Part shown: positions 15,737-23,822 of the stretch, piece after piece
How the letters are laid out: the number at the start of each line of letters is the position of its first letter
How positions within the stretch are numbered: the first letter of the stretch is position 1
NCBI GenBank assembly: GCA_023227645.1
Contig: JALNVJ010000004.1
Coordinates: 1 to 26,517 of the forward strand
Reading direction: 5' to 3'
Source of the DNA: Bacteroidales bacterium
GTDB taxonomy: Bacteria > Bacteroidota > Bacteroidia > Bacteroidales > P3
DNA: 26,517 bases
Translations under genes and position numbers: made by a program
The notes under the pieces: generated by a model
What the model was told of the DNA's origin: nothing
Database searches by the model: none
What the model saw: only the letters and a program-made list of their open reading frames with translations

Positions 15737-16366
15737 ATGATGCAAGAAAGAATACTTTTATTAATGAAATCTTTTGGAATGAACCCAACACAGTTTGCTG
15801 ATGAAATTGGAGTTCAGCGTTCATCCATATCTCATATTCTGTCGGGAAGAAATAACCCTTCATTGGATATTGTTACTAAAATACTAAATCGGTTTCCTGA
15901 GATTGATTCAAATTGGTTGGTTTTGGGCAAAGGCTCATTGGTTGAAAAATCTAAGGAAAAACTATTGGATATTGGGAATATTGAAATCTCAAAGTCTTCG
16001 GAGAATCTTTTTGATGATATATCGGATAATTTATTTACTGATAATCAAATTAATAATCGAAATAAAAAAGATCAAAACACGATTGATGAGTTACAGCGTA
16101 AAATAGAAATACTTGAAGGAAGAACTGTTAGTATGCAAAATAATCCTATTAATAAAGATATTGCTGTTTCTTATTCTAAAATTGGAAAAAGTGACGATAT
16201 TAAAGAGAATATTATTATTGAAAAAAAGGAAGACAGTAACTCAAGTTCAATAACTAATATTAATTCTGATATTCTTAGTTCTTCAATAAATGATTCAAAT
16301 AAGCATATAAGAAAAATCATAATTCTCTATTCTGATAATAGTTATGAGGAGTTGATTAAAAACTAA
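15737..16366 (+). CDS. XRE-family helix-turn-helix regulator
   Basis: The 209-residue protein has an N-terminal Cro/CI-type helix-turn-helix at about residues 5-65: ILLLMKSFGMNPTQFADEIG, then VQRSSISHILSGRNNPSLD, where the SSISHILSGRN segment is the recognition region, and ends with NWLVLGKGSL. This domain binds short operators, usually as a dimer. The middle is polar and includes a coiled-coil-like stretch (NTIDELQRKIEILEG, about 115-130), followed by a serine/asparagine-rich linker and a short strand-like tail (RKIIILYSDNSYEELIKN). No sensor or protease domain is visible, so it is not a full CI repressor. Two ATG codons are adjacent (15737 and 15740); either may be used. It is preceded by the motif array and a roughly 600-base gap, and it is followed by a new promoter before the NrnA-like gene. 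Autoregulation is likely but inferred. Confidence 0.85.
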   Translation: MMQERILLLMKSFGMNPTQFADEIGVQRSSISHILSGRNNPSLDIVTKILNRFPEIDSNWLVLGKGSLVEKSKEKLLDIGNIEISKSSENLFDDISDNLFTDNQINNRNKKDQNTIDELQRKIEILEGRTVSMQNNPINKDIAVSYSKIGKSDDIKENIIIEKKEDSNSSSITNINSDILSSSINDSNKHIRKIIILYSDNSYEELIKN

Positions 16367-16372
16367 TATATG

Positions 16373-16405
16373 TTTAGGCATATTAACTATAATTATTTAT
16401 CTTTG
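16373..16405 (+). promoter_or_regulatory. Promoter of the NrnA/FKBP operon
   Basis: TATCTTTG at 16398-16405 matches the -7 consensus, and TTTA at 16373-16376, 21 bases upstream, is one base off the -33 TTTG. The leader to the ATG at 16449 would be about 35 bases. Confidence 0.6.
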
Positions 16406-16448
16406 CAGATTGTTTACAATTATTATTAAATAAGATAGATACATTTAT

Positions 16449-17483
16449 ATGATATTTTCTGAAACTGAAATTACCGAGCTAAAAAATAAGATACAAAAAT
16501 CTAATACAATTACTTTAGTCTCTCATTTTAATCCTGATGGAGATTCAATTGGTGCTGTATCAGCACTTTCTCATTATTTAATATCTCAAAATAAAACTAT
16601 AAAGGTGATAATTCCTAATGAATATCCTTCTTTTTTGGAATTTGTTATGAAGAATGTTCCCCATATAATTGCATCAAAACAATCAGAAGAGGCAAAACTT
16701 GCTTTTACTGAAACAGATTTAATTATATGCTTAGATTTCAACTCTATCACTAGGGTGGGAGATATGCTTAAAGATTCTTTGCTTGAATCTGAGAAAATAA
16801 AAGTCTTAATTGATCATCATCTTTATCCTGAAAAAGATAATTTTGATTTGATATTCTCTAAAATTAATGTTTCTTCAACTTCTGAACTTCTTTATGAGGT
16901 AATGTTTTTATTGGAAGGGGATAATTCCTTTATAAATAAAAGGATATCTCAATCTCTTTATCTTGGTATTTGCACCGATACTGGAAGTTTTAGTTTTTCA
17001 TGCAATGAAAGAAGAATTTATGAGGTTGTTGGTGATTTAGTTGATAATGGTGCAGAGCCAGAATTTGTTCATCAAATTGTTTATAATACATATTCTGAAC
17101 AAAGATTAAGATTATTGGGTTTTTGTTTATGTGAGAGGTTAAGGGTGTTTCCAAAACACGGTGTTGCCTTTATTTACCTTTCTAAGAGCGATTTAAGAAG
17201 ATTTAATTATCAAATAGGTGATTGCGAAGGGATCGTGAATTATTGTTTGAGCATTGAGGGAATTGAGTTTGGTGCTTTGATTACTGAAAGGGCTGATAGA
17301 GTAAGACTTTCTTTTCGTTCAAAACATAATTTTGATGTTAATGTTTTTTCAAAAACATATTGGAATGGTGCTGGTCATAAGAAAGCTGCAGGTGGCCATT
17401 CGTTTGAAAAATTAGACACGGTTATTGAAAGATTTATCAAGCAAATTGAAGATATTGAATTAAAGAAAGAAAATGAGAACTAA
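16449..17483 (+). CDS. DHH-family phosphoesterase, NrnA-like (nanoRNA/pAp phosphatase)
   Basis: The family hydrolyses very short RNA and 3'-phosphoadenosine 5'-phosphate or cyclic-dinucleotide breakdown products, in the cytoplasm. The 344-residue protein shows the DHH metal-binding motifs in order: SHFNPDGDS (H26, D30, D32), LDFNS (D96), LIDHH (D122-H123-H124) and GICTDTGSF (D177). The C-terminal DHHA1 substrate-binding domain ends in GAGHKKAAGGHSF near residue 310-323. The length and order match NrnA rather than RecJ. Its last 11 bases overlap the start of the first FKBP gene, so translation is probably coupled. Pairing of this gene with a gldI-like isomerase gene is, as I recall, a recurrent Bacteroidetes arrangement. 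Confidence 0.88.
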   Translation: MIFSETEITELKNKIQKSNTITLVSHFNPDGDSIGAVSALSHYLISQNKTIKVIIPNEYPSFLEFVMKNVPHIIASKQSEEAKLAFTETDLIICLDFNSITRVGDMLKDSLLESEKIKVLIDHHLYPEKDNFDLIFSKINVSSTSELLYEVMFLLEGDNSFINKRISQSLYLGICTDTGSFSFSCNERRIYEVVGDLVDNGAEPEFVHQIVYNTYSEQRLRLLGFCLCERLRVFPKHGVAFIYLSKSDLRRFNYQIGDCEGIVNYCLSIEGIEFGALITERADRVRLSFRSKHNFDVNVFSKTYWNGAGHKKAAGGHSFEKLDTVIERFIKQIEDIELKKENEN

Positions 17484-18039
17484 GTTACATACAATATTAT
17501 TCCTTTTTATTGCAATATTATTTATTGGTTGTGGTGAAAGCCATAATAATCATTATGCTATTGTTTTAAGAGAAAAAAGAGAAGCACCTAAAGTGGAATC
17601 AAAAGAGTCAAAGGTTGATGAAACTCTTCTTAAAGCCAACCAAGTAATTAATGAGAAAGAAATTCAACAAATAAAGGGTTATGTTGAAAGAAGAAATTGG
17701 AAAATGACTCAATTGAAAGTAGGTGTTTTTGTTGAGGAATTGGAAAAAGGTCAAGGGGAGATAATAAATTCTAATTCAATCGTTAAATTAGATTGTAAGA
17801 TAGTATTATTGGATGAAAAAATTGTGTTTGACTCAAAAAAAGATGGAGAGAGAAAAATCAATATGGGCAAGGAACAATCAGTTATTGGGCTTGTTTATGC
17901 TTTAGAAGGGAAGGCTGTGGGATCTAAATTAAGAGTGGCAATTCCTTCTTTTTTAGCTTATGGTTTGATTGGTGATGGAGAAAAAATTCCTAAACGAGCA
18001 AGTTTGGTTTATGAAATTGAAATTAAAGATGTTAATTAA
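17473..18039 (+). CDS. FKBP-type prolyl isomerase lipoprotein, GldI-like
   Basis: The 188-residue lipoprotein has a lipobox LFIG-C at C20 and a single C-terminal FKBP domain, which in active members catalyses cis-trans isomerisation of prolyl bonds in exported proteins. The FKBP signature is partly kept: IVFDSK for the substrate-side F and D, SVIGL for the VI pair and FLAYGLIGDG for the Y loop. The tryptophan at the base of the pocket (as in VIxGW) is not present, so activity may be weak. A short helical linker (residues 45-75) joins anchor and domain. Its start overlaps the NrnA-like gene by 11 bases and the second FKBP gene follows after 12 bases. GldI, needed for gliding in Flavobacterium, is an FKBP lipoprotein; equivalence is inferred from context. 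Confidence 0.82.
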   Translation: MRTKLHTILFLFIAILFIGCGESHNNHYAIVLREKREAPKVESKESKVDETLLKANQVINEKEIQQIKGYVERRNWKMTQLKVGVFVEELEKGQGEIINSNSIVKLDCKIVLLDEKIVFDSKKDGERKINMGKEQSVIGLVYALEGKAVGSKLRVAIPSFLAYGLIGDGEKIPKRASLVYEIEIKDVN

Positions 18040-18051
18040 TATTATATACAG

Positions 18052-18945
18052 ATGAAGATTAGGATATTTTACTTATTATTTTTAGCTTGTATTACCTTAT
18101 TTACTATTAGTTGTAATAAGGATTCAAATACTGATTTTCTTACTACTGATTTAGGATATTCTTTTAAACATTGTACAATCAATCAAAATACTCCAAAAGC
18201 CAAAAAAGGAGATATTCTCTATGGTGAGATGGAAATTAGAAAAAATGATTCGATTGTAGTTTATAGTAATTTTGGAAAACCAGAACGTCTATTTCAAATA
18301 ATTAGTAATGAAAAGGGATCTGTAGATGAATTCTTATTAAATCTACATATTGGAGATAGTGCGATAATTATTATTCCTAGTGACAGTATTTCTAAATATG
18401 TACCTAGTATTCTTTCAAGCGGAAATGATAAAATGTATATCTATCTAAAGGTTCAACAAATAATCTCCAAGAGAGAAATGGACGAAACAAAGAATGAGTT
18501 ATTGGAAATTGAGAAACAAGAGTTTGACACAATTGATTATTACATTGTTACACATTCATTAAATTCCAAAAAACAAGAAAGCGGGCTTTATTTTATTAAT
18601 ATTAATGAGGGTAAGGGAGTAAAGGCAGATTTTGGAGACGAAGTAAAGGTTAATTATTCTGTTTCTACTTTGGATGGTAAGATAATTGATACAAATATTC
18701 TTCCTATTGCAAAGAAGGCAAAAATTCATAGCGATTCAAGGAAATATGAACCATTCACATTCTTTTTAGGTGATGATGGTGTTATTGCAGGTTGGACAGA
18801 AGGGATATCATTAATGAAACAAGGAGGAAGTGCGAAGTTTATCATTCCTTCTAAATTAGCCTATGGTTCAAAAGCTTTTGGACCAATAAAAGCTAATACA
18901 ACATTAATATTTGAAGTAACTTTAATTGAAGTCATTAAAAAATAA
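18052..18945 (+). CDS. FKBP-type prolyl isomerase lipoprotein with a degenerate second FKBP-like half
   Basis: The 297-residue lipoprotein has a lipobox TIS-C at C21. The C-terminal part (about residues 195-297) is an FKBP domain: VKVNYSVSTLDGKIIDT, VIAGWTEGISLM with the conserved tryptophan, and PSKLAYGSKAFG. The usual F-D pair is I-D here. The N-terminal half (about 40-145) follows a similar plan (GDILYGEMEIRKNDS, GSVDEFLLNLHIGDSAIIII, then MYIYLKVQQI) but lacks the active-site residues, so it looks like a decayed FKBP fold. It should act as an envelope folding factor or chaperone. It is the middle of three adjacent FKBP genes in one direction. Confidence 0.85.
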   Translation: MKIRIFYLLFLACITLFTISCNKDSNTDFLTTDLGYSFKHCTINQNTPKAKKGDILYGEMEIRKNDSIVVYSNFGKPERLFQIISNEKGSVDEFLLNLHIGDSAIIIIPSDSISKYVPSILSSGNDKMYIYLKVQQIISKREMDETKNELLEIEKQEFDTIDYYIVTHSLNSKKQESGLYFININEGKGVKADFGDEVKVNYSVSTLDGKIIDTNILPIAKKAKIHSDSRKYEPFTFFLGDDGVIAGWTEGISLMKQGGSAKFIIPSKLAYGSKAFGPIKANTTLIFEVTLIEVIKK

Positions 18946-18973
18946 TTATATACAAAATTATAAATAGATTAAT

Positions 18974-19978
18974 ATGAAAAGAACAGTTTTATTAGTTGTA
19001 TGCTCAATTTTTGCTACAACTCTTTTTGCACAAAACCCTTTAGAAGGATATACTACTTCAGAAAAAAAGGTTAATTATCAATTTGTAAAGAGAAATCCCG
19101 ATGGACAACAAGTTAGGGAAAATGATTTAATAATTGGTAAATTTTCAATTCAGTTTGGAGATTCATTAGTTTCAGATGGATCAAAGATGCAGTCTCAACC
19201 TATTGTTAGAACAGATTCTGTTTCAAGAGTATTCCAAGGAGACCTTATTGATGGAGTCTTAATGATGAAAAAAGGAGAAATATGTACTTTTGCATTTGAA
19301 AGAGATTCAATTTCCAAACTTTTTGGTGGCAACTTACCACCTTATTTTGTTTCCGGAATGTATGCTTATTGGACTTTGGAAATAGATGATGTTAAAACAG
19401 ATCAAGAACAAAAAGAAGAAGAGGCTGCCTATCGTAAGGAACAAGAAGTAAAAATGAAAGAACAAAAGGTTTTATCTGATAGTTTATCTAAATTAGAACC
19501 ACAAATTATTGCAAAGGCTATTAAGGATTATGGTTTTGATAACAAACAAGTTAATGGTGTTTACTTTAAGAAGACATTAGCTAATAAATCAAATACAAAA
19601 CCAATGGAAGGTGATAAAGTTAAGGTTCATTATATTGGTAAATTTACTGATGGTAAGTTATTTGATACAAGTGTTGAAGAGGCAGCAAAACAGGCTAATA
19701 CATTCCAACAAGGAAGACCTTATGAACCACTTGAATTCATAATTGGAAAAAGAATGATGATTCCTGGCTTTGAAGAAGCAGTTAAGATGATGAATAAAGG
19801 AGAAAAAGCAATTGTACTTATTCCTTCAAACCTTGCATACGGACCAGAAGGTAGGGGGGAGATACTTCCTTCAAGCCCTCTAATTTTTGAACTCGAATTA
19901 GTTGAAATTGAAAAAGGTGAATTACCTAAATCTAATATTCAGCCAATTAAAATGAATACCGCACCAAAGAAAAAATAA
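18974..19978 (+). CDS. Periplasmic FKBP-type prolyl isomerase with N-terminal FKBP-like half
   Basis: The 334-residue protein has a signal peptide ending at LFA-QNP (cut near residue 19) with no lipobox, so it is probably soluble in the periplasm, unlike its two lipid-anchored neighbours. The C-terminal FKBP domain (about 205-315) is the best conserved of the three: KVHYIGKFTDGKLFDTSVEE with the F-D pair, MMIPGFEEAVKMMNKGEKAI, and SNLAYGPEGRGEILPSSPLIF; the pocket tryptophan is phenylalanine. An N-terminal part (about 30-145) repeats the fold loosely (GDLIDGVLMMKKGEICTFAF) and is joined by a charged coiled-coil-like stretch (QEQKEEEAAYRKEQEVKMKE). The layout resembles that of the preceding gene, suggesting duplication. 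Confidence 0.88.
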   Translation: MKRTVLLVVCSIFATTLFAQNPLEGYTTSEKKVNYQFVKRNPDGQQVRENDLIIGKFSIQFGDSLVSDGSKMQSQPIVRTDSVSRVFQGDLIDGVLMMKKGEICTFAFERDSISKLFGGNLPPYFVSGMYAYWTLEIDDVKTDQEQKEEEAAYRKEQEVKMKEQKVLSDSLSKLEPQIIAKAIKDYGFDNKQVNGVYFKKTLANKSNTKPMEGDKVKVHYIGKFTDGKLFDTSVEEAAKQANTFQQGRPYEPLEFIIGKRMMIPGFEEAVKMMNKGEKAIVLIPSNLAYGPEGRGEILPSSPLIFELELVEIEKGELPKSNIQPIKMNTAPKKK

Positions 19979-20024
19979 TTTTTTCTTATTAAGTTCTTAA
20001 ACCAAACAAAATAAAACGTTAGAA

Positions 20025-20834
20025 ATGGAATTAAATCTAAATAAGCCATTAATCATATTCGATATTGAAAGTACAGGAGTAAGTGTTGGAAAAGATAAAA
20101 TAATTGAAATATGTTTATATAAAGTTTTTCCAGATGGAAATAAAGAAATTAGGACATATAGAATTAATCCTGAAAGACATATCCCTGAGGAAACAACAAA
20201 AATTCATGGAATAACAGATGAAGATGTTAAAGATAAACCTACATTTAAACAACTTTCTGGTGAATTAATTACCTTTATAGGTAATTCAGATTTAGCAGGT
20301 TATAATTCTAATAAATTTGATGTCCCAATTTTGGTTGAGGAATTTCTTAAAGCAGGAGTGGACTTTGATATATCAAATAGAAGATTTGTGGATGTTATGA
20401 ATATTTTCCATAAAATGGAGGCAAGAACTCTAAAGGCAGCATACCTATTCTATTGTGGAAAAGACTTAATTAATGCACATTCTGCTGATGCAGATACAAG
20501 TGCTACGTACGAAATTTTACTTGCTCAGTTAGATAGATATCAAGGAGTTGAATTTGAAGATAGAGAAGGAAATGTTTCTATTCCTATAGTTAATGATATT
20601 AAGGCATTACACGATTTCACCAAAAATCCAAATTGGGTTGATATGGTTGGTCATTTAGTATATAATGAAAGAAAACAAGAATGTATTAACTTTGGAAAAC
20701 ATAAGGGAAAAGTTGCAGAAGAGATATTTAAAACTGATCCTTCATATTTTTCATGGATGATGAATGCAGATTTTCCAATGTCAACTAAAAAAATCATAAC
20801 TGAAATTAAGTTGAGAAGTTTTAACAATAAATAA
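20025..20834 (+). CDS. DEDDh 3'-5' exonuclease (DnaQ/ExoX-like)
   Basis: The 269-residue protein is a 3'-5' exonuclease of the DnaQ superfamily. Metal-binding residues are D13 and E15 (FDIEST), D99 (NSNKFDVP) and the H152/D157 pair (HSADADTSATYE), which gives the DEDDh pattern. The segment IPEETTKIHGITDEDV is also typical of the family. A C-terminal extra domain (about 215-269) contains INFGKHKGKVAEEIF and DPSYFSWMMNADF; this small module occurs at the end of ExoX-like exonucleases. It is probably a repair or proofreading nuclease separate from PolC, whose own exonuclease domain is elsewhere. It lies 46 bases after the third FKBP gene, before a strong terminator, so it may be the last gene of that transcript. 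Confidence 0.9.
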   Translation: MELNLNKPLIIFDIESTGVSVGKDKIIEICLYKVFPDGNKEIRTYRINPERHIPEETTKIHGITDEDVKDKPTFKQLSGELITFIGNSDLAGYNSNKFDVPILVEEFLKAGVDFDISNRRFVDVMNIFHKMEARTLKAAYLFYCGKDLINAHSADADTSATYEILLAQLDRYQGVEFEDREGNVSIPIVNDIKALHDFTKNPNWVDMVGHLVYNERKQECINFGKHKGKVAEEIFKTDPSYFSWMMNADFPMSTKKIITEIKLRSFNNK

Positions 20835-20857
20835 TTTACTATAACTTTTCAAGTATA

Positions 20858-20897
20858 AATGCTTATTGGATAATTATAATCCAATAAGCATTTTCTT
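20858..20897 (+). terminator. Intrinsic terminator after the exonuclease gene
   Basis: A perfect 14-base-pair stem (20858-20871 with 20879-20892; core ATGCTTATTGGAT) with a 7-base loop is followed by a T-rich tract. It lies 23 bases after the stop codon and closes the NrnA/FKBP/exonuclease block. Confidence 0.92.
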
Positions 20898-21328
20898 TTA
20901 TTATTTCTTTTGATCCATAGATTTCTTTCTTTGTTTCATTTTCATAGATCTTTGTTTTAATTTTTTAAAACAAAGATTCAACAAATTCTTTCTTCGTTAT
21001 AATTTCAGAGTTCTTTGTTATTTTTTTCATTTTTTATATATCAATAAATCAAATAAATCAATTGAATAATTACAATAATTTAGCATATTTTTAAATCACT
21101 AATTGAATTTATAATTGTAATTATGTTAACTAATAATTCTTGTAACCCTACTTTATGTTCAAATTTTTTGAATATTAAAGTTTAGTCTATTAGTTTTAAA
21201 TTGAATAATTGTTGGTATGATTAAATTGTAATCAGTATTGATATTTTTTAATAAAAGTCAATCAAAAATAAATTTATGGATATAAAACTGATATTAAGCG
21301 TTGTGTATTGATTTTAGAGCATATTGTA
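20893..21328. other. A+T-rich intergenic region
   Basis: No reading frame with recognisable protein features was found between the two terminators. The first third holds degenerate repeats (20925-21030). The rest is low-complexity A/T sequence with no clear promoter pair, hairpin or RNA motif that I can support. Confidence 0.5.
20925..21030 (+). repeat. Second block of degenerate short repeats
   Basis: Four loose units about 20-30 bases apart share words with the block at 4119-4181: ATAGATTTCTTTCTTTGTTT, ATAGATCTTTGTTTTAATTT, AAATTCTTTCTTCGTTATAA and AGAGTTCTTTGTTATT. The words TAGATCTTTGTTT and AAATTCTTTCTT.GT occur in both blocks. Both blocks directly follow a terminator. Within this block AAAACAAAGAT (near 20967) is the inverted form of the preceding ATCTTTGTTTT, so part may fold. 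Confidence 0.45.
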
Positions 21329-21384
21329 TAAAAAAAGTGTAAAGTTATGATTGGATATATTTTATCAATCAATAACTTTACACT
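21329..21384 (-). terminator. Intrinsic terminator of the transketolase/VWA operon
   Basis: Arms AGTGTAAAGTTAT (from 21336) and ATAACTTTACACT (to 21384) form a long stem with a few mismatches further in. Read on the minus strand the stem is followed by a run of seven T, as expected for a rho-independent terminator downstream of the transketolase C-terminal gene, 75 bases after its stop codon. Confidence 0.85.
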
Positions 21385-21459
21385 CTTTAATTTACAATTT
21401 AGCCTTTTCAACTCACTGTAAATAAATTTTAACAGAATATTATTAAGTAAATATTGTAT

Positions 21460-22413
21460 TTACTTTCTTTTAATAACTGTTTTAACAGCTTCAACTATGT
21501 TTTCTGCTTTCAAACCAAATTTCTCCATTAGTTTTTCTGGCTTTCCTGATTCTCCAAACATATCATCTATTCCAATATATTCCATTGGTTTAGGATTTTT
21601 TCTTGCTAATAGTTGTGCTATTGAATCGTTTAATCCTCCATTATATTGATGCTCTTCACAACTAACAACACAACCTGTTTTCTCTACAGAACGTAGAATT
21701 GCTTCTGTATCTAATGGTTTAATTGTGTGGATATTTATAATTTCTGCATCTATCCCCTGCTCTGCTAAGATTTCACCCGCAACTATTGCTTCCCAAACTA
21801 AATGTCCAGTTGCAATAATAGTTACATCTTTTCCTTCATTAATCATTAGGGCTTTACCTATTTCAAATGGAGTATCTTCAGAAATAAATACAGGAACCTT
21901 AGGGCGACCAAATCTTAAATAAACAGGTCCTTTGTGTTCAGCAATTGCAATTGTTGCTTGTTTAGTTTGATTATAGTCGCAAGGATTAATAACAATTATA
22001 TTTGGTATCATTCTCATAAGACCAATATCTTCTAGAATTTGATGTGTTGCTCCATCTTCACCTAATGTAATTCCTGAATGAGATCCACATATCTTAACAT
22101 TTGTGTTTGAATAAGCTACACTTTGACGAATTTGATCGTAAACTCTACCAGTTGCAAAAGCTGCGAAAGAAGAATAAAAGGCAACCTTTCCGCTTAATGC
22201 CATTCCAGCAGCCATTGAAACCATGTTAGCTTCAGCAATTCCTACTTGAACAAATCTTTCTGGGAAGGCCTCCTTAAAAGCTGTCATCTTAACACTTTCA
22301 GTTAAATCAGCACATAGTGCAACAACTTCCGAATTTCTTTTCCCTGCTTCTAATAAACCGTCACCAAATCCTGAACGGGTATCTTTATTTCCTAATATGG
22401 TATATTTTTTCAT
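21460..22413 (-). CDS. Transketolase C-terminal subunit (split transketolase)
   Basis: This 317-residue protein carries the pyrimidine-binding and C-terminal domains of transketolase, which moves two-carbon ketol units between sugar phosphates in the pentose phosphate pathway. The conserved glutamate that activates thiamine diphosphate is E61 in FVQVGIAEANM. GSHSGITLGEDGATHQ and VYLRFGRPKVPVF are further family motifs, and the C-terminal Rossmann-like domain follows from about residue 190. It needs the N-terminal subunit encoded at 23822-24667 for an active enzyme; together they give about 598 residues, close to other split enzymes and shorter than one-chain transketolase. It is separated from that partner by the VWA gene and starts 8 bases after it. 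1-deoxyxylulose-5-phosphate synthase is less likely, because the two halves fit the split transketolase type. Confidence 0.92.
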   Translation of the reverse strand: MKKYTILGNKDTRSGFGDGLLEAGKRNSEVVALCADLTESVKMTAFKEAFPERFVQVGIAEANMVSMAAGMALSGKVAFYSSFAAFATGRVYDQIRQSVAYSNTNVKICGSHSGITLGEDGATHQILEDIGLMRMIPNIIVINPCDYNQTKQATIAIAEHKGPVYLRFGRPKVPVFISEDTPFEIGKALMINEGKDVTIIATGHLVWEAIVAGEILAEQGIDAEIINIHTIKPLDTEAILRSVEKTGCVVSCEEHQYNGGLNDSIAQLLARKNPKPMEYIGIDDMFGESGKPEKLMEKFGLKAENIVEAVKTVIKRK

Positions 22414-22421
22414 TTTAAGTT

Positions 22422-23822
22422 TTATTTGTTTTCTATTAATATTACTGTTATTTCTCCCGATTCAACTCTAAATTCCTTAATTTTTGTTTGGCTAGTCTGA
22501 GTACTTGTTTTTGAACGTGATACTATTTGGTATTCTCCTGGAAGTAAAGTAAGGGTTTCGTTTTGTTTGTCAGAAAGGTTAGCAACAAATTCCCAGTTAT
22601 TATTATCTTTTATTAAAAGAGTTGATATATAATCTATTGGTTTAGTTATTTGAACGGAACCTGTGGCTGGAATTTCTATTGTTGTGGTTGAACTTTGAGC
22701 AATCTCTACATTATTAAGATTTAGTCTTGGTTGTGTCAATACTTCCAAATCATATTTTCCAATAAGGTATTTTTCAGTTGAATTTATGTTTTGAATATTT
22801 ATTGATTTTTTTTCTTCATTTCTCTTAATTAAAACTCCAACAGGTTTATTATTTGATAGTTCCTTTCCCTTATATTTTAGGACCATAGTGCCTTGAGGGG
22901 TATTTGCTGATATTATTGTGTGAGAACCAGCCTTAAGAGAGATGTTTTCAATTCTTGTTTTAGGAATAGTTTGAATTTCTATATCATAACTAATTAATGG
23001 ATCTATCTCCAATGTGTCAGAAAGCCCTTTTTCATTGAAAGTATGAATAAAAGAATATCTTGGTTTTTTACTTTTGGTTTCATAAAAAATCATTGGAACA
23101 TTTGTTTCCGTTGGAGATTTGTAATTATCCAGAAGATTTACCTGGCAAGTTGTGCTATAAAGAGCTTGATTTACAATATTATTAAGTGTCTTTGAAAATT
23201 CAATCTCATTATTAACTTCAAAATAATTACCAATAAACTTGAATTCATCTTCATAGCCTTTTCCTATTCCAATAATAAAAGGTTTAATAATAGATCCTTC
23301 TTTTTGAAGAGCCTTCGAAACCTCAGAAGCATCATCAGAACAATCATCTAATCCATCTGTTATCAAGACTATTATATTCCTACAATTCTTACATTCAGGA
23401 AAATCAGTCTTTGAAGCTTTTAAAGAATTAGATATAGGTGATGATCCTTTTGGAACCAACGACTTAAGTTTATCCTTTAAGACTTCTGAATTACTATTAG
23501 AGAAAGGTATTTCGAGTTTAGTATCAAAACAATTTTGTTCTGTATAGTTACTTGTGTGACCAAATACCCTAAGAGCTAATTGAAGATTATCTTTATTTTT
23601 AAGAGTGTCAATAACATTTGAGAGAATTGACTGAGTAATCTTTATCTTAGTATCACTCTGCCATTTACCATACATACTATAAGAGCAGTCAAGAATAAAT
23701 AATATCCTTGTCTTTTGATTGGTTGTTTGGGCAAGTTGTCTTTGGTTTCTTTGTTGAGCATTAACACTAAAGACAAACCCAATAGCCAAAATAAATAATA
23801 GTATTTTGGTAATGAATCTCAT
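22422..23822 (-). CDS. Exported von Willebrand factor A domain protein
   Basis: The 466-residue protein has a signal peptide (hydrophobic stretch, then SVNAQ at 19-23). A VWA domain spans about residues 37-215: the metal-ion site DxSxS is D45-C46-S47-Y48-S49, with SSPIS near 127-131 taking the place of the usual threonine loop, and D156 in VLITDGLDD. Such domains bind protein partners through a divalent metal. Cysteines C46, C98, C144, C147 and C162 may form disulfides. The remainder looks like repeated beta-sandwich segments, with no anchor or sorting domain at the C-terminus, so it is probably periplasmic. Its ATG shares a base with the stop codon of the transketolase N-terminal gene (TAATG), and the transketolase C-terminal gene starts 8 bases after it. 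An exported protein inside a cytoplasmic enzyme operon is odd. Confidence 0.85.
   Translation of the reverse strand: MRFITKILLFILAIGFVFSVNAQQRNQRQLAQTTNQKTRILFILDCSYSMYGKWQSDTKIKITQSILSNVIDTLKNKDNLQLALRVFGHTSNYTEQNCFDTKLEIPFSNSNSEVLKDKLKSLVPKGSSPISNSLKASKTDFPECKNCRNIIVLITDGLDDCSDDASEVSKALQKEGSIIKPFIIGIGKGYEDEFKFIGNYFEVNNEIEFSKTLNNIVNQALYSTTCQVNLLDNYKSPTETNVPMIFYETKSKKPRYSFIHTFNEKGLSDTLEIDPLISYDIEIQTIPKTRIENISLKAGSHTIISANTPQGTMVLKYKGKELSNNKPVGVLIKRNEEKKSINIQNINSTEKYLIGKYDLEVLTQPRLNLNNVEIAQSSTTTIEIPATGSVQITKPIDYISTLLIKDNNNWEFVANLSDKQNETLTLLPGEYQIVSRSKTSTQTSQTKIKEFRVESGEITVILIENK

Noticed and set aside
19966..19987. A/T-only inverted repeat as a terminator between the third FKBP gene and the exonuclease gene
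   Set aside because: The stem has almost no G/C pairs and would be unstable; transcription probably continues into the exonuclease gene.
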